From: an uncultured Oceanospirillales bacterium | GTDB lineage: Bacteria > Pseudomonadota > Gammaproteobacteria > Xanthomonadales > SZUA-36 | Length of the DNA: 64,000 nucleotides | Direction: 5' to 3' | NCBI GenBank assembly: GCA_913055655.1 | Contig: CAJXKA010000001.1 | Coordinates: forward strand, 1,116,842-1,180,841 | Shown here: positions 61,022 to 64,000 of the stretch, piece by piece | How positions within the stretch are numbered: the first letter of the stretch is position 1 | Layout: each line of letters begins with the position of its first letter | Program-made: the position numbers and the translations under genes | Notes under the pieces: model-generated | Told to the model about the DNA's origin: nothing | Database searches by the model: none | The model's input: the letters and a program-made list of their open reading frames with translations, nothing else

Positions 61022-63307
61022 TCAGTCCGTGTCCCGGTCGTCTTCCGGTTCCAGGGGCTGGAAGCCGTCGGGCGCGACCGGGCCCGGCGGATGACGGAAG
61101 TCACTGCGCACGTGCAGGTCGCGCTGCGGGAAGGGAATCTCGATGCCGGCGTCACGCAGTCGCGTTTCCAGCGCCCACAGGAACTCGCAACGAATCCGGT
61201 GCGGCCGGCGCACGCCAGCGCGACTGACCCACAACAGCATCTGGAACTCCAGCGCGTTGTCGCCGAAGTTGAACAATCGCAACTGCGGCCGTCGGCCCGG
61301 CATGTTGGTGAGCACGAATTCCACGTCATCGGCTGCCGCCATGGCGATTTCCTTGACCTGCTCCTTGTCGGAGCCATAGGCCACGCCGAAGGGAATGCGC
61401 ATGCGCGCGATCGACTCACGCAGGGTCCAGTTGGTGAGCTTGGTGGTCACCAGCTCGGAGTTCGGCACCACCACGTCAACGCTGTCGTTGGTATTCACCA
61501 CGGTTGCGCGCGTATTGATCTCCTTCACCACGCCGGCCAGGCCGCTGGAACCCGCCTGGCCGCCGTCGAGCTCGATGTAGTCACCCACGCGCAGGGAGCC
61601 TTCGAGCAACAGGATCAGGCCGGAAACGAAGTTATTCACCACCGCCTGCAGGCCGAAACCGATACCGACCGACAGCGCACCGGCGATCAGCGCGAAGCTG
61701 GTGAAATCGAAACCGATGGAGGCGAACGCGGCGAACAGGCCGATGGTGATGATCACGTAATGCAGGATGCGGCCCAGCGTGTAGGCCACGGGGCTGGCGG
61801 AGAACTGTTCGCCACCGGCGGAGGCATGGGCGATCAGGTAACGCGCCACCCATGAAATCAGCCAGGCCAGCGCGATGATGAACAGCATCTTCAGGATGCC
61901 GCCCGGCGTGACCGGCGTGTCGCCGATGTCGAACAGGTGATAATCCGCCGCCGCGACCACCTTGTCCCAGGCCGCGCCCAGCGTAAACTTCACGCGTGTC
62001 CAGGCTTTCCGCAGGCCACTCTGGCCAGCCAGCACATCGCGGGTGAGGATTTCCTGTACCAGCAACAGGTCGTCGCTGCGCGCGCGGATCTGGTGGACCA
62101 GGTCCAGCGTCTCGCGCGCCACCGTGCGGGCGATATCGTGATTGGCCGCGGCGTTGGCGGAATCAGTGGGCGGCGCCGAGACCAGCATGTTGCGCGATTC
62201 CGCCGCCCAGACATCCAGCTGCGGCAGGATCCGGCTGGTCAGCGCACGGGCGTCCGCGGCGGCCGTGCGCATGTCGAAACTGTCGTCGATCGTATCGGCG
62301 CGCAGGTGGTACCAGTACGACTCGCTCTGCACCAGCGCGGCCTCGAGCCGCGCCAGTTCCGCGGCCGCCAGCGCCCGGGTGATCTGCTGCCGGCGCAGGG
62401 CCTCGAGGCTTGGATTGACCGGGTCGTCCGACAAAACGTCCAGCAACTGTGATTGCAGTGCGGTGACCCGACCATCCGCCTCGGTGACCGCCGCCTGGGC
62501 GGCCTCGAGCTGCGCCTGGATCTCCTCCGGCGTGACGTCGCCTACCTGGATATTGGCGCGGGCATAGGCGAACTGCTCGGCCACCAGCCCCTGGCGCTCA
62601 CGCAGCGCCGTGGCGCGGGCCTCGAGGTTATTCCGCCGCGCCGTGACCAGCTCGAACTCCACGCGGGCGGTAATCCGGTCCAGGCCGGCCTGGATGCGCG
62701 CGGGCGACTCGATGGGCTGCGCCTGGTAGGCGCGCAGCAGGTCATCGCGCCGGGCCTGCAGGAAACCCAGCTGCCGTTCGGCCTGCTCGATCTCGACCTG
62801 CACGGAAGCCCGGGTTTCTTCCAGCCCCCGCAACTGGCCGCGCATCGCCAGCATGTCCCGGAGCGTATAGGCATCCTGGGTGGGCACCGGTGGGAATTCG
62901 GAAACCGGCGCGCCCTCCGCGGTCACCTTCAGCAACTGGACAAGGCTTCCCAGGTTGTCCAGCGACGCCTGGGCACGCTGGCGCGCCTCGGGCGAGAGGC
63001 CCTCGATCCGGTCATTAAGCTGGGAGACGAACGCGTCGATTCGCCGGTTCTGCTCATCGGAGTCGCCGACGCTGAACTGCGACCACCAGTCCGCCGGCAA
63101 CTGGGTGATTGACGGCGGCTCCCAGTCTGCGGGGTCTGCCTCGGTGCTCTCGGCCGGCTGGAGCGCCCGGGGCAGGATCTGCGCCTGCGCACCCGCCGGG
63201 ACGCCGGAGATGACGACCGCCAGGGCCAGCCAGGCGGCCAGCCATCGGGTGAGATGCAGATTCAGTGCCATGAATGGCATTGAAGCCTGATTCACCGGCG
63301 GATGCAA
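61022..63307 (-). CDS. Large MscS-family mechanosensitive channel
   Basis: The 761-residue protein has a signal peptide, a periplasmic coiled-coil domain of about 450 residues (many Glu/Arg/Gln), then the MscS core with pore helix FALIAGALSVGIGFGLQAVVNNFVSGLILLLEGSLRVGDYIEL and the lower beta domain. The length fits the KefA/YbdG/MscK group with extra N-terminal domains. It releases solutes on hypo-osmotic shock. The C-terminus is acidic. Confidence 0.92.
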   Translation of the reverse strand: MHPPVNQASMPFMALNLHLTRWLAAWLALAVVISGVPAGAQAQILPRALQPAESTEADPADWEPPSITQLPADWWSQFSVGDSDEQNRRIDAFVSQLNDRIEGLSPEARQRAQASLDNLGSLVQLLKVTAEGAPVSEFPPVPTQDAYTLRDMLAMRGQLRGLEETRASVQVEIEQAERQLGFLQARRDDLLRAYQAQPIESPARIQAGLDRITARVEFELVTARRNNLEARATALRERQGLVAEQFAYARANIQVGDVTPEEIQAQLEAAQAAVTEADGRVTALQSQLLDVLSDDPVNPSLEALRRQQITRALAAAELARLEAALVQSESYWYHLRADTIDDSFDMRTAAADARALTSRILPQLDVWAAESRNMLVSAPPTDSANAAANHDIARTVARETLDLVHQIRARSDDLLLVQEILTRDVLAGQSGLRKAWTRVKFTLGAAWDKVVAAADYHLFDIGDTPVTPGGILKMLFIIALAWLISWVARYLIAHASAGGEQFSASPVAYTLGRILHYVIITIGLFAAFASIGFDFTSFALIAGALSVGIGFGLQAVVNNFVSGLILLLEGSLRVGDYIELDGGQAGSSGLAGVVKEINTRATVVNTNDSVDVVVPNSELVTTKLTNWTLRESIARMRIPFGVAYGSDKEQVKEIAMAAADDVEFVLTNMPGRRPQLRLFNFGDNALEFQMLLWVSRAGVRRPHRIRCEFLWALETRLRDAGIEIPFPQRDLHVRSDFRHPPGPVAPDGFQPLEPEDDRDTD

Positions 63308-63314
63308 TCCGGGA

Positions 63315-64000
63315 TCAATAGCCGCGCTCGGGGTCGAGCACGTATTTCAACGGTTTGCCGGACTGGAACCGGGCCAGGTTCTCCAGGAATACCCCGACGA
63401 TATCGGCGGGTACACTCCACGCCGCGACGTGGGCCGTTATGGATAAACCGGGCGCGGTCCAGAACGGGTGTCCCGGCGGCAAAGGCTCTTCGTTGAAGAC
63501 ATCCAGGACGGCCCCGCCCAGGTGGCCGGATGCCAGTGCCTGCACCAGCGCCGGTTCATCGACCAGGCTGCCGCGGCCGGCGTTCACCAGCACGGCGCCG
63601 GGTCGCATGGCGCTGAAGGCCGCGGCGTCCATGAGCCCGCTGGTTTGCGTCGTTTCGGGTAGCAGCGCAGCGACATGGTCACAGGCGCCCAGGAAGGCCT
63701 GCAGTTCGCCAACCGGCCACACCTGCTCGAATGGCGGAACATCCGAGCCGCCGCGGCTGCAGCCGATCACCCGCATCCCCAGCGCCTTGGCGTGCTCGCC
63801 CACCACGCGGCCGATGGAACCCGTGCCCAGCACACCCAGCGTCTTTCCCGCCAGGCGGCCGGTCGGCCGTGGCTCCCAGCGTGCCTGGCGCTGCCACCCG
63901 GCCCGTTGCAACACCCCAAGTTCATGCGCCAGCAGGTAACCGAGCACGTACTCGGCCATCTGCGGGCCAAACACGTCTTTCACGCCCGTGACGGTGATGC
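63315..64000 (-). CDS. D-2-hydroxyacid dehydrogenase, glyoxylate/hydroxypyruvate type (5' end cut by the window)
   Basis: About 228 C-terminal residues are visible and the frame stays open to 64000. The Rossmann motif GKTLGVLGTGSIGRVVGEHAKALGM, the substrate Arg/Glu in NAGRGSLVDE and DVFNEEPLPPGHPFW, and the catalytic His in ITAHVAAWSVP are clear. These fit the GhrA-like branch. The N-terminal half is outside the window. Confidence 0.9.
   Translation of the reverse strand, partial: ITVTGVKDVFGPQMAEYVLGYLLAHELGVLQRAGWQRQARWEPRPTGRLAGKTLGVLGTGSIGRVVGEHAKALGMRVIGCSRGGSDVPPFEQVWPVGELQAFLGACDHVAALLPETTQTSGLMDAAAFSAMRPGAVLVNAGRGSLVDEPALVQALASGHLGGAVLDVFNEEPLPPGHPFWTAPGLSITAHVAAWSVPADIVGVFLENLARFQSGKPLKYVLDPERGY

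Overview
The window looks like chromosome from a GC-rich gammaproteobacterium. The evidence is the gene content: a type IV minor pilin operon, ispH-lspA-ileS-ribF-murJ, rpsT, rplU-rpmA-obgE, uvrA, pspABC, a dTDP-rhamnose/GDP-mannose sugar pair, ssb, and a full cbb3 oxidase operon. An affiliation near Xanthomonadales/Chromatiales (for example a Wenzhouxiangella-like lineage) is an inference from gene order and could be wrong. No rRNA, prophage, transposase or CRISPR array was seen. One tRNA gene, tRNA-Thr(CGT), is present.

The most notable region is about 2.95-20.15 kb, a sedentary chromosomal integron. A plus-strand integron integrase (19199-20152) stands back to back with a minus-strand cassette array that runs left to about 3.0 kb. 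I count 25 recognisable attC sites plus one half site, giving about 27 cassette units. An attI-type core lies at 18957-18963 and a candidate Pc promoter at 19045-19073. Between them is a 17-codon leader ORF with a good Shine-Dalgarno sequence; its stop codon ends exactly at the recombination point. The attI-proximal half carries mostly small membrane, secreted or lipoprotein genes of unknown function, plus a DUF1877 and an SMI1/KNR4 gene and one exactly duplicated cassette. The distal half (5.9-10.0 kb) is a run of six toxin-antitoxin cassettes: hicBA, two higBA, two parDE-like and one phd/relE. One toxin has a one-base frameshift, and several modules have promoter-operators that place the start codon at the predicted transcription start. 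The far end is decayed. It holds a fragment cassette, a large erythromycin-esterase-like gene with an atypical attC, a half attC, a DUF1801 gene and the 3' stub of an interrupted host gene.

Left of the integron (0.1-2.95 kb) is a minus-strand run of overlapping genes: a small membrane protein, DUF2784, a lipoprotein, DUF3052 and a YcaQ-like glycosylase. Right of it come the tRNA, pilVWXE, a long minus-strand housekeeping block (ispH to rplU) and uvrA. A GxxExxY gene flanked by inverted repeats sits inside the normally contiguous rplU-rpmA-obgE operon.

From 35.5 to 45.4 kb are a His-rich secreted protein, an enoyl-CoA hydratase-like protein, a sulfurtransferase with a Nudix hydrolase, an FKBP, pspABC behind a sigma-54-like promoter, manC/rfbD, ssb, a polyprenyl synthase and a cyclophilin. 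A 45.4-45.8 kb gap holds a candidate structured RNA and a gene fragment. At 45.8-50.9 kb is a MacAB-like export operon. At 50.9-59.3 kb is a complete ccoNOQP-ccoG-(ccoH)-ccoI-ccoS-safE oxidase and maturation operon. The window ends with a DUF2189 protein, a ribokinase, a large MscS-family channel and a truncated D-2-hydroxyacid dehydrogenase.
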